DNA of 22,004 nt from a virus (IMGVR_UViG_3300032006_000103:1-22004); one strand, 5' to 3'; counted from the stretch's first letter, positions 12,281-20,796 are shown. The notes: generated by a model from the sequence alone, not told the origin. A program made the numbers and translations.

Positions 12281-12586
12281 ATGAATGACGATTCTTATAT
12301 TGGTGACATAGCAACACGTTTAAAGATTGAAAAAGATAAGGCCAATATCCAGCATATTCAAAAGTTGGATGATGTAGGGGAGCAGACAAAAGATGAAAGA
12401 ACTTATGGGGACAATGGATTTACTGATGGGAGAACCATGAGGAAGTTGGGAAGTATTCCTTCTATCTTTTTGCAGAAGCCAGAATATAAAGATGTGATTG
12501 ACGGTGATCAGCAGGCAATGGCAAAAGCAGCAAGGCGTTTCTTTGAGGATCACCCTGAGTTTAGAACTTGTAACCAAAATTTTTAA
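12281..12586 (+). CDS. Hypothetical head-region protein, 101 aa
   Basis: Starts at 12281 without a clear ribosome binding site (AATCAATCAA before ATG), about 60 bases after the capsid stop. The first half is charged and helical (IATRLKIEKDKANIQHIQK), the second contains RTMRKLGSIPSIFLQKPEYKD and a helix with AAKAARRFFEDHPEFR split for length. The pairing of an arginine-containing IPSIFL strand with a C-terminal xxxFLxxHPEFR-like end recurs in small genes after the capsid gene in other phages, from memory; its role in head completion is unproven. It overlaps the next gene by one base (TAATG). Confidence 0.7.
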   Translation: MNDDSYIGDIATRLKIEKDKANIQHIQKLDDVGEQTKDERTYGDNGFTDGRTMRKLGSIPSIFLQKPEYKDVIDGDQQAMAKAARRFFEDHPEFRTCNQNF

Positions 12587-13209
12587 TGGCTGATTTAAGA
12601 ACTAACCCCAATCTAAATAGAATGCAGATTGACAAAGCATTCGAGTCTTTAAGGAATAGACCAAATTTAGGTAGGGCTTTTGCAGATACTCCAATTGATA
12701 TTCGATTGGGTGATGTTAGAGGTAGGGGTTTTGGGGAAACTTATTTGCCAGGAGAGGCAGGTCCACCAAATAATCCAGCCCCAGGTGATCCAAATAAGTT
12801 GCGTATTGAATTACGCCAAAGCCGTTTTGATGATATTCGCGGTAAGAGAGATTTTATTCTTGGTGAATTGTTACATCAAATGGGATCAGTTGACTTAGAA
12901 GGAAAACCGTTTAATGAAAAGTTTTTTCGGTTAAAGGAAAAACTAATATCAAGTCTAACGCCAGAACAATTGGAAGAGGAAAGATATTTTTACAATCGTG
13001 ACAAGCGAGAGCATGGTGGAACCAATTTTCAAGACTTCCCTACTTACATGATGACAACAAGGGGGGATGGATTGATACGCAGCGATATTCTGCCACAAGG
13101 TTTGATTTATGAAGAAGAGCGCGACAGGTATTTACGCAGGGATGGTACTGGTCATTTTACAAAAGACCAAATAAAAATATTAGACGAAATAAGAAGTTTA
13201 ATTAATTGA
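12586..13209 (+). CDS. Hypothetical protein, 207 aa
   Basis: Begins in a TAATG overlap with the preceding stop. The protein has an N-terminal region with many Asn/Arg (NPNLNRMQIDKAFESLRNRP), a Gly/Pro loop (LPGEAGPPNNPAPGDPNK) and a helical core (GKRDFILGELLHQMGSVDLE, then LEEERYFYNRDKREHG). The ELLHQMG segment resembles the helix of a metalloprotease-like fold but lacks the HExxH motif, so I do not call a peptidase. From its place it may be a virion or assembly protein. Compared with its neighbours nothing in composition is unusual. Confidence 0.68.
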   Translation: MADLRTNPNLNRMQIDKAFESLRNRPNLGRAFADTPIDIRLGDVRGRGFGETYLPGEAGPPNNPAPGDPNKLRIELRQSRFDDIRGKRDFILGELLHQMGSVDLEGKPFNEKFFRLKEKLISSLTPEQLEEERYFYNRDKREHGGTNFQDFPTYMMTTRGDGLIRSDILPQGLIYEEERDRYLRRDGTGHFTKDQIKILDEIRSLIN

Positions 13210-13221
13210 AGGAATTATAGA

Positions 13222-13455
13222 GTGCTAACCGCTGATGGATTAGATGATGCAATCGTAGGTACTGTCAGTGCTTTTGGTAGAGATGAAACAATCCTATATA
13301 GCGTTCAAAGGATAATAAACATTTTAGTTGAGCGTGATGGAATGACTCCTGATGAAGCGTTGGAATATTACGATTACAACATAGCAGGCTCCTACAATGG
13401 TCCGGGGATGCCGACTTTTTTAAATGATCTTGGTGAAGAAATTGCTTACAAGTGA
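13222..13455 (+). CDS. Conserved small phage protein, 77 aa
   Basis: The start is a GTG at 13222, preceded by AAGGAATTATAGA. The protein has the order AIVGTV, a helix with SVQRIINILVERDGMT, then PDEALEYYDYNIAGSYNGPG and a final TFLNDLG. The pattern 'mT-x-EEA-x-EYF-x-x-N-x-x-G-A-x-x-G' followed by a Pro and Phe is one I remember from a widespread phage family without known function. In that family it usually lies outside the head/tail block, so its place here, right before glycosyltransferases, is notable. Its end overlaps the next gene. Confidence 0.7.
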   Translation: MLTADGLDDAIVGTVSAFGRDETILYSVQRIINILVERDGMTPDEALEYYDYNIAGSYNGPGMPTFLNDLGEEIAYK

Positions 13456-13912
13456 AAATTATATAGTCAGGGAACAGGTAGAGCCAGAAGTTCATCTTAG
13501 TTTCTACCATCCAAAGTCAGGCAATACTTTGACACAGGGTGACACAGGTTATCTAACTATAGTCACTGTTTGTAAAAAGGGAGCGGAGAATATAGACCGT
13601 TGCCAGCGTTCATTGATGAGTCAAACCAGTACTGATTATGACCATGTATTGATTCAAGCTGATGATGTTTCCAACGCGGATGCATTGGTTGAGCAGCACA
13701 TGGATTGGATAAAAGGAAAGTATGTGTTTCTGTTAGATGTAGACAGTACGTTGGAAGATAAAGAGCTTGTAGAAAAATTGAGAAGCCACAACGAAGACAT
13801 TATTTATCATCGTGGCAGCGCAATTTGTTTGAATGGGGTATTCCAAAAACATTTCGGAGAGTTAGATTTGCTAGTGAGTCAGAAACATCGATGCACTCGC
13901 AGTTCAATATGA
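13424..13912 (+). CDS. Glycosyltransferase family 2-like (short GT-A domain)
   Basis: Up to 162 residues; the start is uncertain, because the ATG at 13424 overlaps the upstream gene by 32 bases and a GTG or TTG slightly further in is possible. Residues 43-68 (YLTIVTVCKKGAENIDRCQ) form the first strand and helix of a GT-A fold nucleotide-binding domain. VLIQADDVSNADALVEQ follows, and YVFLLDVDSTLEDKELVEKL at about 100-119 holds the DVD triad (residues 105-107) in the place of the metal- and sugar-nucleotide-binding DxD. It lacks the acceptor-binding half of typical family 2 enzymes (about 250 aa), so it may be a minimal or truncated enzyme. It overlaps the next glycosyltransferase by ATGA, implying that the two products act together. 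Confidence 0.7.
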   Translation: MILVKKLLTSENYIVREQVEPEVHLSFYHPKSGNTLTQGDTGYLTIVTVCKKGAENIDRCQRSLMSQTSTDYDHVLIQADDVSNADALVEQHMDWIKGKYVFLLDVDSTLEDKELVEKLRSHNEDIIYHRGSAICLNGVFQKHFGELDLLVSQKHRCTRSSI

Positions 13913-15036
13913 TAAGGGTTTGCGGAGTACTTAGAGATGAAGGGGCTTGTGGCCTCTATAGAATTAAACAGCCACTGACTTTTTTGAATGACGAAAAGAA
14001 CTTTGATGTGGCTATAGGTGGTGTTGCCTTCAGCGAGGGGGGAATAAAGAGTGATCTTTTTTCCTTATTAAGAGATTGTGACTTAGCTATTATTCCTCGC
14101 CCAGTAAGTGATGAGGCTTTCGATCTTGTAAAGTCTTTGAAGGGTGTCAATCCAAGGAAGAAAGTTGTTATTGATTTTGATGACAACATCTTCAGCGTTA
14201 ATCCTTTAAGCCCTCATTATAGGGATTTTGGGACCAAGGAAATAACCATCGATTCGGAGGATGGAAGAGTAAAGCTTTGGAGTGACGGCAAGGACTTGTT
14301 TGATATTGAGAGAAACAGGAACAAGCTTGAAATCTCCAAGGAAATACTAAGGTTTGTTGACGCGGTAACTGTAACCACAGAAGAGCTTGCAAATGTATAC
14401 AGAGAGTACAATGAAAATACTTTTGTTCTTCCTAACAGCGTTGACTTTTCTGCTTGGAATGCGGTTCGGATTGTAAAAGATGGTTTTGTTCGCGTTACTT
14501 GGCACGGTGGATGTTCACATTATGATGACTTGTTGGAAATTCAACCCGTGCTGGAATCTGTTGCAAAGCAAAATAAGGCTGTAAGGTTGGAAATTTGTGG
14601 TCATGAGTTTAAAGGGATCTTTAAAAACATTCGCTCTGATCAGTATTCGTACCACGGATGGGTTCCAACAGAAGTTCATCCTTATAAACAGGCTTTATTA
14701 AATGCTGACATAGCAATCATACCTTTAAAGGATGATTTGTTTAACAGATGTAAGAGTCCAATTAAGTGGGTGGAATATGCAGCTTTACAAATACCTTGCG
14801 TTGCAAGGGATATTCCTCCTTATTCTGAGGTTATTGAACATGGGGAAACAGGATTTCTTTACAAGAACAACAGCGAGTGCGAAATGTTGTTGAAGGAATT
14901 GATTGGAGATCCTGCGATGAGAGCCAGGGTTGGCAAGAAGGCATATCATTATGTTGCTGAAAACTATAATGCCAAATCAAATAGTGAGCTTTGGGCCAAG
15001 GCAATAACAGAAATCATGGGGGATAAATGTCACTAG
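13909..15036 (+). CDS. Glycosyltransferase, GT-B fold (family 4-like)
   Basis: I start it at the ATG at 13909 (375 aa), which overlaps the upstream stop as ATGA; the frame is open further upstream but that part lies inside the previous gene. It begins MIRVCGVLRDEGACGLYRI. Motifs are VVIDFDDNIFSVNPLSPHYR, AVTVTTEELANVYRE followed by FVLPNSVD, VRVTWHGGCSHYDDL, YHGWVPTE, and in the C-terminal donor-binding half DIAIIPLKDDLFNRCKSPIK then WVEYAALQIPCVARDIPPYS and HGETGFLY. These are typical of retaining GT-B enzymes, which transfer sugar from a nucleotide sugar. Acceptor and sugar cannot be read. No transmembrane segment is seen, so it is cytoplasmic. Confidence 0.85.
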   Translation: MIRVCGVLRDEGACGLYRIKQPLTFLNDEKNFDVAIGGVAFSEGGIKSDLFSLLRDCDLAIIPRPVSDEAFDLVKSLKGVNPRKKVVIDFDDNIFSVNPLSPHYRDFGTKEITIDSEDGRVKLWSDGKDLFDIERNRNKLEISKEILRFVDAVTVTTEELANVYREYNENTFVLPNSVDFSAWNAVRIVKDGFVRVTWHGGCSHYDDLLEIQPVLESVAKQNKAVRLEICGHEFKGIFKNIRSDQYSYHGWVPTEVHPYKQALLNADIAIIPLKDDLFNRCKSPIKWVEYAALQIPCVARDIPPYSEVIEHGETGFLYKNNSECEMLLKELIGDPAMRARVGKKAYHYVAENYNAKSNSELWAKAITEIMGDKCH

Positions 15037-15692
15037 CAACTATAAGAAACCCGGTACTTCGAGATCTTGGGCTAGATATAAACTCAAGTCTTGTCAATGA
15101 CGCAAAAGAAAGAATCCTTGATTACATTAACGAATCAATAGATGAGTTAAACATACTTGCTAAGTGGGATATTCTCAAGGAACAAGCAACTATTACGCTG
15201 GCAACAGGAACAAGTTTATATGCTCTTGGGTCTGATGTTGATGTCAACAGGATTGTTAGTGATAGGTTCTTCATAGACTCTGAAGACTCTTTTGTTTATT
15301 TGGCAAGGTCAAACAAATATTTTCAAGAGCAGGTTATTAGGGGTAACACTGGTTTGCCCACAATATGGATTCCATTTGGAAAAAATTCATCACAGGTAGA
15401 CCAGATAAAGGTGGACCCTGTTCCTTCAAGTAGTGAAAACGGATTGGTTCTTACTTATTGGTATACGAGGTTGTTGGGAGATTTAAGTGCTGACTCTGAC
15501 ACCACGCCATTCCAAGAAGTTGTAATAAGGCATATGGTCAAAGCGAAGTATGCAGAGTATGACCAGGATTATGCAAAGCGTGACAGAGAGATGGGTTTAG
15601 CTAACTCCCTGTTGCAAAAATTACAGGCACAAAATCGCGGAGCCGTTAGGTTCAGTCCTTTAACCAGACGTAACTATTCATTGGCTAGGTAA
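15027..15692 (+). CDS. Head-tail adaptor protein, SU10-type
   Basis: A 221-residue protein whose ATG (after GGGGGATAA) overlaps the glycosyltransferase stop by ten bases. It begins MSLATIRNPVLRDLGLD, with an alpha-helix ERILDYINESIDELNILAKW followed by a beta-rich middle (ITLATGTSLYALGSDVDVNR, then FVYLARSNKYFQEQV). The PVPSSSENGLVLTYWYTRL strand and a C-terminal helix pair (VVIRHMVKAKYAEYDQDYAK) complete the pattern of podovirus adaptor proteins like that of SU10 (analogous to P22 gp4 and T7 gp11), which bind under the portal and connect it to the nozzle. It ends in a TAATG overlap with the nozzle gene, matching their partnership. Identification is by motif order and context. Confidence 0.82.
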   Translation: MSLATIRNPVLRDLGLDINSSLVNDAKERILDYINESIDELNILAKWDILKEQATITLATGTSLYALGSDVDVNRIVSDRFFIDSEDSFVYLARSNKYFQEQVIRGNTGLPTIWIPFGKNSSQVDQIKVDPVPSSSENGLVLTYWYTRLLGDLSADSDTTPFQEVVIRHMVKAKYAEYDQDYAKRDREMGLANSLLQKLQAQNRGAVRFSPLTRRNYSLAR

Positions 15693-18031
15693 TGGCATTA
15701 CAACAAAAAATATTTGAGTCAAACAATAAGGGGCTTTTTAATATTGCTGTAGGCGAGGGGAATATTTCTCCTAACTTTGCTACTGAATTGCAGAATAGTA
15801 GAGTTGCCTTGAATGGGGAGGTTTCTAAACGTAGAGGCAGAACTTTCTTTAACGAAGTAGCTATGGAATATTCTGCTGGGAACAGTATTGATACTTATGC
15901 CACCAGCAATCAAAGTGGTTCTGTTACCCAATACAATGGAAACAATGAACAGGTTGGGATTGCCATAACTCTTTCTTCCGGGGAAAGTTTGCAGTCTGTG
16001 CAGTTTTATTTGAAGAAACTTGGCAGCCCCCCCGGAGTTATGCAGGCTAAAATATTTGCAAGTAGTGGAACAGTTGGTACAAGTGGAGTTCCTACGGGTT
16101 CTGTTTTAAAGACTTCAATTGATGTAAACACATCTGTTCTTACAACATCTTTTGCAATGGTCAATTTTTGGATTGAGGAACCTTATGTTGCCTCTGCTGG
16201 GGACATTTGCATATTGCTTGAATACAAAATGGGGGACTCAAGTAACAATGTAATAATAGGAACAGATTCTTCTTCTGCTACTCATGGTAGCAATGTATTC
16301 AAAACAAACACATCTAATACTGGTTGGTCAGCAGACACTTCTCAGGACTTAATATTTGATTTGCTTAAGGCAGGTCCAAGTGTAGATTCCCTGATGGTTT
16401 ATGAAGGAAACTATCCTGGCTCATATGAGATTTTGGCTCAAGCTGATACAAGGTTGCTTCGTTATTCTTCATCTACTGGTGCGTTTGATACGGTTGTCAA
16501 GTCAAGTCTTACTTTAGGAAAGCGTTTGAATTGGACAATGTTTAACAACAAATTGATATTGTCTAACGGTACTGATGTTCCATTTAAATATGGGTACACT
16601 CCTCGTCCTTTTAAGCCAATAACCAGTACAACAACATCTGGGGCAAAAAGTAGTAGGACTTATTATATAACGGTAACTTATGTAACTGCTAACGGTGAGT
16701 CAGTTGCGAGTGAAGAGCAAACCCAGGTTATAGGGGCAAACGATGTTCTTATAGTAAACAGCCCAGTAACATTGGCAGGGGCAACTGGTTGGAATGTCTA
16801 TCATCATACTGTTTCTGGATCGTTAAAATTACAAAATACTACTCCTATAGCAATAGGTACTAACTATACAGAGGCAACAGGTTCATTGAATGATGGTGCA
16901 GCTCCTCCTTCTACGCATACGGGATGGTATGTAGTGGATATTGCGGATAACCCACCTAAAGGGAAATATATATTTGCCTTAAACAACAGGGTGTGGATGT
17001 CTGGAATTGCAAACGAATCGACACGTTTTGCTGGATCTGCCGTAGACAATGAGGACGATTGGTCTACTGCTAGTGATTACGTCACGATTGACTTGGCTGC
17101 TGTTCTTGCAAGGGGTGATGAAATAACTGGGCTTGCTAGGCTTGGTCAGACAAACGCTTTGATCATTGGCTTAAAGAACCACATTGTTACCTATAAAGTG
17201 CCAGCCACATTTTCAGACATAACTATAGACAAACAGGTATTCAATACCGGGGTGATGAGTCATAGGGGTATGGATGAGGTTGGCCTTGATAACTTCATAG
17301 TTGAAACGGAAGGATTGAATAGCGTTAAGAGTGAGCTGATTGTTCAAGGGCTGAAAACAAAAAAATTAAGTGACAACATTAGGGACAGAATTAATCCATT
17401 ACTTAAAGCTGTGTCTGACATGGATGAAGTTAATGTTGTTAACCACAAAGCTGAAAATGAATTTTGGATCAACATCCCTTCTATTGCAAGAAGATATATT
17501 TATAACTACGAAATAAAAGCTTGGATGGAAGACAGGGATGTAACTATCTATCAAAGTGTAAGAACTCCAGATAATAATATTTTAAGTGCTGGAAAAAATG
17601 GAAGGGTATACCGGGAGTATACGGATTCTTCTGATGTAGATATTTTTGGAGATGGAAATAACAACACCAGTATTTCATGGAGGTGGGAAACTCCTTGGCT
17701 TTGGCTTAATAATATTTCTATCAAAAAAATGTTTAAGTATTTTCAATTTAAGGGAACGGGTTCAGCAGGGTTGTTTAACCTGGACGTTTCTTTTGATTTT
17801 GACGATGCTTCATACAAAACATTTTATTTACAATCTACATTTTCTGAGTGGGACACTTCTGGCTGGGATGGTTCTTACTGGGATTTCCCAGATGTAAACA
17901 AGGTTCTTATTCCCATGATTGGCATGGGTAGAGCGGTTAAGTTTGCATTTTCGGCAGCGCATAGGGCAAATCTTAGTATTGCATTTTACGGTGTTAAATA
18001 TGTTAATGCAGGATTTCGAGCAAATGATTAG
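15692..18031 (+). CDS. Tail nozzle protein (P22 gp10 / T7 gp12-like) with inserted beta-sandwich
   Basis: 779 residues starting in a TAATG overlap. The first 55 residues (NISPNFATELQNSRVALNGE, then RRGRTFF) and the region from about 232 on (YPGSYEILAQADTRLLRYS, NWTMFNNKLILSNGTDVPFK, IADNPPKGKYIFALNNRVWM) match the nozzle/packaged-DNA-stabilising family, which forms the hexameric tail tube tip of short-tailed phages. Residues about 64-226 are an extra domain: GNNEQVGIAITLSSGESLQS, QFYLKKLGSPPGVMQAKIF, PTGSVLKTS, VASAGDICILLEYKM, a beta-sandwich pattern of the kind found in secreted surface proteins. The C-terminal third contains WRWETPWLWL and an RGD-free Trp/Asp-rich stretch (FSEWDTSGWDGSYWDFPDV). 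Fold of the insertion is inferred from strand pattern. Confidence 0.82.
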   Translation: MALQQKIFESNNKGLFNIAVGEGNISPNFATELQNSRVALNGEVSKRRGRTFFNEVAMEYSAGNSIDTYATSNQSGSVTQYNGNNEQVGIAITLSSGESLQSVQFYLKKLGSPPGVMQAKIFASSGTVGTSGVPTGSVLKTSIDVNTSVLTTSFAMVNFWIEEPYVASAGDICILLEYKMGDSSNNVIIGTDSSSATHGSNVFKTNTSNTGWSADTSQDLIFDLLKAGPSVDSLMVYEGNYPGSYEILAQADTRLLRYSSSTGAFDTVVKSSLTLGKRLNWTMFNNKLILSNGTDVPFKYGYTPRPFKPITSTTTSGAKSSRTYYITVTYVTANGESVASEEQTQVIGANDVLIVNSPVTLAGATGWNVYHHTVSGSLKLQNTTPIAIGTNYTEATGSLNDGAAPPSTHTGWYVVDIADNPPKGKYIFALNNRVWMSGIANESTRFAGSAVDNEDDWSTASDYVTIDLAAVLARGDEITGLARLGQTNALIIGLKNHIVTYKVPATFSDITIDKQVFNTGVMSHRGMDEVGLDNFIVETEGLNSVKSELIVQGLKTKKLSDNIRDRINPLLKAVSDMDEVNVVNHKAENEFWINIPSIARRYIYNYEIKAWMEDRDVTIYQSVRTPDNNILSAGKNGRVYREYTDSSDVDIFGDGNNNTSISWRWETPWLWLNNISIKKMFKYFQFKGTGSAGLFNLDVSFDFDDASYKTFYLQSTFSEWDTSGWDGSYWDFPDVNKVLIPMIGMGRAVKFAFSAAHRANLSIAFYGVKYVNAGFRAND

Positions 18032-18039
18032 GAGCAGGT

Positions 18040-19068
18040 ATGGGTACACTAAGTAGAGTAAGAGATTTTACGGCAGACAGGGATGCAACTCCTCCAATAG
18101 CTATTTCTGCCCAAGGCATTGATGATGAGTTTGACCAGTTAGTAACTGAATCAAATGCACAGGATGTTCGGCTTGATACGTTGGAAGCTGGCGGCAATGT
18201 TAGCACAGCGGATCTTGCTGACGATGCAGTTACTCCAGCGAAGGCTAGTTTTGTTGATGATTCTTTGGCAGCGACTGACACGCATATCATGGTTGCCGAT
18301 GGTACTGACTTCGGCAATGTTGCTGTGTCTGGTGATGCTACGTTATCAAACACGGGTGTGTTGACAATTGGTAGCGATAAAATTACTACTGCAAAAATTC
18401 TTGATGCAAATATTACCACTGCAAAAATTGCAGATGGAAGTATAACTGCAGCAAAAATTGCAGACGGGACCGTGGTTGAGGCAGAAATTGGAGATGACGC
18501 GGTTACTCCATCCAAGGTCAGTTTTGTTGACGATTCTTTGGCAGCTACTGATACACACATCATGGTTGCTGATGGAACTGATTTTGACAATGTGGCAATG
18601 TCAGGAGATGCAACCTTGTCTAATACAGGGGCGTTAACGATAGGCAATGACAAAATTACTACTGCAAAAATTCTTGATGCAAATATTACTACTGCAAAAA
18701 TTGCCGATGCAAATGTAACGTCAGCAAAACTGGCATCGAATATTGATGCGGCTAAGTTGCATGATGGCACTGTAAGCAATACAGAGTTTGGTTATCTTAA
18801 TGGAGCAACGTCTAGTATACAGACTCAAATCGATAATGTATCTGCTGGGGCTATATCAACAGTAAAAGATAATGTTTTCAGAGTGCAGGACAATTCTGAC
18901 AATACAAAGCAGACTGCAATTGAAAGCTCTGGTATTACAACCGGGACCACAAGAACAATAACAATGGCAGATCAAAATATAGATTTGACACCAGACACGG
19001 GATCTTATGCATCAGCAGGTTCAGGCGTGTCTGCAGGCTTTGCAATTGCTATGTCAATCGCACTTTAA
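18040..19068 (+). CDS. Tail fibre protein built of internal repeats
   Basis: 342 residues, ribosome binding site TAGGAGCAGGT. Residues 1-55 (SRVRDFTADRDATPPIAISA, then FDQLVTESNAQDVRL) look like the virion-attachment helix of marine phage fibres. Residues 61-135 and 152-226 are two copies of a 75-residue module (DDAVTPAKASFVDDSLAATD...ITTAKILDANITTAKIAD) offset by exactly 91 residues. The AKI-AD motifs (TTAKI, AAKIADG) repeat every few residues and should form a beta-helix or triple-stranded fibre shaft. The C-terminal part (SIQTQIDNVSAGA, then RTITMADQNIDLTPD) ends in a small hydrophobic tip (FAIAMSIAL). This is the first of four fibre-type genes. Confidence 0.82.
   Translation: MGTLSRVRDFTADRDATPPIAISAQGIDDEFDQLVTESNAQDVRLDTLEAGGNVSTADLADDAVTPAKASFVDDSLAATDTHIMVADGTDFGNVAVSGDATLSNTGVLTIGSDKITTAKILDANITTAKIADGSITAAKIADGTVVEAEIGDDAVTPSKVSFVDDSLAATDTHIMVADGTDFDNVAMSGDATLSNTGALTIGNDKITTAKILDANITTAKIADANVTSAKLASNIDAAKLHDGTVSNTEFGYLNGATSSIQTQIDNVSAGAISTVKDNVFRVQDNSDNTKQTAIESSGITTGTTRTITMADQNIDLTPDTGSYASAGSGVSAGFAIAMSIAL
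18220..18717 (+). repeat. Two in-frame fibre modules, offset 273 bases
   Basis: Module 1 spans 18220-18444 and module 2 spans 18493-18717. Proteins are about 85-90% identical by eye. At DNA level the first two-thirds differ at many synonymous sites, but the segments 18379-18436 and 18652-18709 differ at only two bases, including a 37-base exact match. This uneven divergence suggests partial gene conversion. Confidence 0.85.
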
Positions 19069-19080
19069 AGGAGAGTATAA

Positions 19081-19413
19081 ATGGCACAAAATTTTCGTAC
19101 CTACAAATTAAAGAACGTAGGCACTTCAGCAGTAGAGGCGTTTGGTGGCAACGCTGATAGCTACGATGCAATTGTGGGTATCAGATGTGCCAATACAACC
19201 AGTTCATCTATTAATGTTGATGCTTACATTACTAATTCATCTGTTGATTATTACCTTTTGAAAGAGGCGAGTATTCCTGCTGGCAGTTCGTTGGAGATTA
19301 TTTCTTCTGGGTCAAAGGTAGTTGTCGCATCTGGTGATTCATTAAAAGTGAAAAGTGATACCGCAACTTCAATGGACTGTATTGTTTCAACTGTTGATGC
19401 CATTAGCACATAG
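19081..19413 (+). CDS. Small beta-rich virion protein, 110 aa
   Basis: The ribosome binding site is AAAGGAGAGTATAA. The protein has the order MAQNFRTYKLKNVGTSAVEA, a Tyr/Asp loop, VGIRCANTTSSSINVDAYIT, DYYLLKEASIPAGSSLEI and the end VVASGDSLKVKSDTATSMDC, with a strand pattern of a compact beta-sandwich. Proteins of this layout sit beside tail-fibre genes in many marine phages, from memory, and are thought to be minor structural components, perhaps fibre-linking or knob proteins. Function is unproven. It lies between two fibre genes with short spacing. Confidence 0.75.
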   Translation: MAQNFRTYKLKNVGTSAVEAFGGNADSYDAIVGIRCANTTSSSINVDAYITNSSVDYYLLKEASIPAGSSLEIISSGSKVVVASGDSLKVKSDTATSMDCIVSTVDAIST

Positions 19414-19422
19414 GAGAATTAG

Positions 19423-20796
19423 ATGTCATATATAGGTGCAGAGCCAGCAGAAAAATATATCAGCTTGGAGACACAGAATTTTACTGTCTCCGCTACCACT
19501 AGTTATACGCTGGCTAATTCAGTTACTAATGAAAATGAAATTGCGTTATTCATTAATAACGTAAGGCAACAACCGGGTTCTAGTTATGCGTATACTGCAA
19601 GCGGTACTACTCTGACTCTTTCTTCCGCAACTGCTGGCACAGATACAATGTATTGTGTCTACCTTGGAAAAGCAGTAGGCACAATTAATCCCCCGGATGG
19701 TTCGGTGGGCGATTCAACGATTACAGCGATGTCTGCCAGTAAACTTACTGGAACAATAGCTGATGCTAGATTCCCTGCTACTCTCCCTGCTGTATCAGGT
19801 GCAAATCTTACTAATCTTCCTATTACTGATGAAATAACTAAAAGCACTTCAGAGCCAGCAGGTGATACCAATCCTAGCGGTGGGGTAGGTAGTTTATGGT
19901 TACGGACTACTACAGGGGAGATGTATTGTCTTACTGATGCGACTACTGATGCGAATGTTTGGACAAACATTGGAGAAGGCACAGGCAATCAACCTTTTAT
20001 TTATATGACTGCAACGGGTGGAACCATAACTAGCGATGGAAATTTTAAAGTTCATGTTTTCAATTCTTCTGGAACTTTTGAAGTCACTACTCTTGGGGAT
20101 ATTGGAACAGTCGAATATTTAGTAATAGCTGGAGGTGGGGCTGGCGCACACGGAGGTGGTGGTGCTGGAGGGTACAGGACTGCGACAGGCTTTTCTGTCT
20201 CTGCTCAATCTTACTCCATTACAGTAGGTGCTGGCGGTGCAAAAGATACCACGGCTACAATTTATGGTGGGAATGGTAGCGATTCCGTTTTTAGCACTAT
20301 TACCTCAACTGGCGGTGGAGGTGGAGGGTCTTATTATGGAAACGCCACAAATGAAACGGGGCGAGATGGTGGATCAGGCGGTGGCGGTGGCCCATCTGGA
20401 AACAAACCCGGTGGAAGTGGAACAGCAGGTCAAGGCAATGATGGTGGGGCTGGAATGACTGACGGAGTAACTCATTCATCGGGAGGAGGAGGCGGTGGTA
20501 GTAGTTCCGCTGGTATTGCAGTTAGTAGTTCCGCAGGGGGAAATGGTGGAAATGGGACGGAAAGCAGTATAACTGGGAGTGCTGTTACACGGGCTGGTGG
20601 TGGAGGTGGGGCGAAAGACAGTTCTGGCTCACTAGGTTCGGGAGGGACAGGTGGTGCGACTTCCGCTACATATCTGACCAGCGTTGCTGACCCAACTGTC
20701 AATACTGGTTCTGGTTCAGGTGGGTCTTATACAGGGGCTTACAATGCCAATGGTGCTTCTGGTGTTGTAATTATTCGTTATCAATTTCAAGGATAG
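19423..20796 (+). CDS. Glycine-rich tail fibre / adhesin, 457 aa
   Basis: The ribosome binding site is TAGGAGAATTAG. Residues 1-85 (AEKYISLETQNFTVSATTSY, then ENEIALFINNVRQQPGSSYA) form an attachment-type beta domain; 105-133 is a SASKLTG...GANLTNLP linker. Residues about 150-190 (NPSGGVGSLWLRTTTGEMYC, TDATTDANVWTNIGEG) resemble a widespread fibre module; 200-235 contains GGTITSDGNFKVHVFNSSGT. From 236 to the end it is a glycine-rich domain (AGGGAGAHGGGGAGGYRTA) finishing in SGVVIIRYQFQG. Polyglycine-rich sandwich domains act as receptor-binding tips in phages such as S16, so this is probably the host-binding tip. It is a paralogue of the next gene. Confidence 0.82.
   Translation: MSYIGAEPAEKYISLETQNFTVSATTSYTLANSVTNENEIALFINNVRQQPGSSYAYTASGTTLTLSSATAGTDTMYCVYLGKAVGTINPPDGSVGDSTITAMSASKLTGTIADARFPATLPAVSGANLTNLPITDEITKSTSEPAGDTNPSGGVGSLWLRTTTGEMYCLTDATTDANVWTNIGEGTGNQPFIYMTATGGTITSDGNFKVHVFNSSGTFEVTTLGDIGTVEYLVIAGGGAGAHGGGGAGGYRTATGFSVSAQSYSITVGAGGAKDTTATIYGGNGSDSVFSTITSTGGGGGGSYYGNATNETGRDGGSGGGGGPSGNKPGGSGTAGQGNDGGAGMTDGVTHSSGGGGGGSSSAGIAVSSSAGGNGGNGTESSITGSAVTRAGGGGGAKDSSGSLGSGGTGGATSATYLTSVADPTVNTGSGSGGSYTGAYNANGASGVVIIRYQFQG

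Noticed and set aside
18003-18779. 258-codon - strand frame across the fibre repeats
   Set aside because: It is the complement of repetitive AKI/TAK codons in the fibre gene, has no start signal, and its protein is a low-complexity mirror of that repeat.
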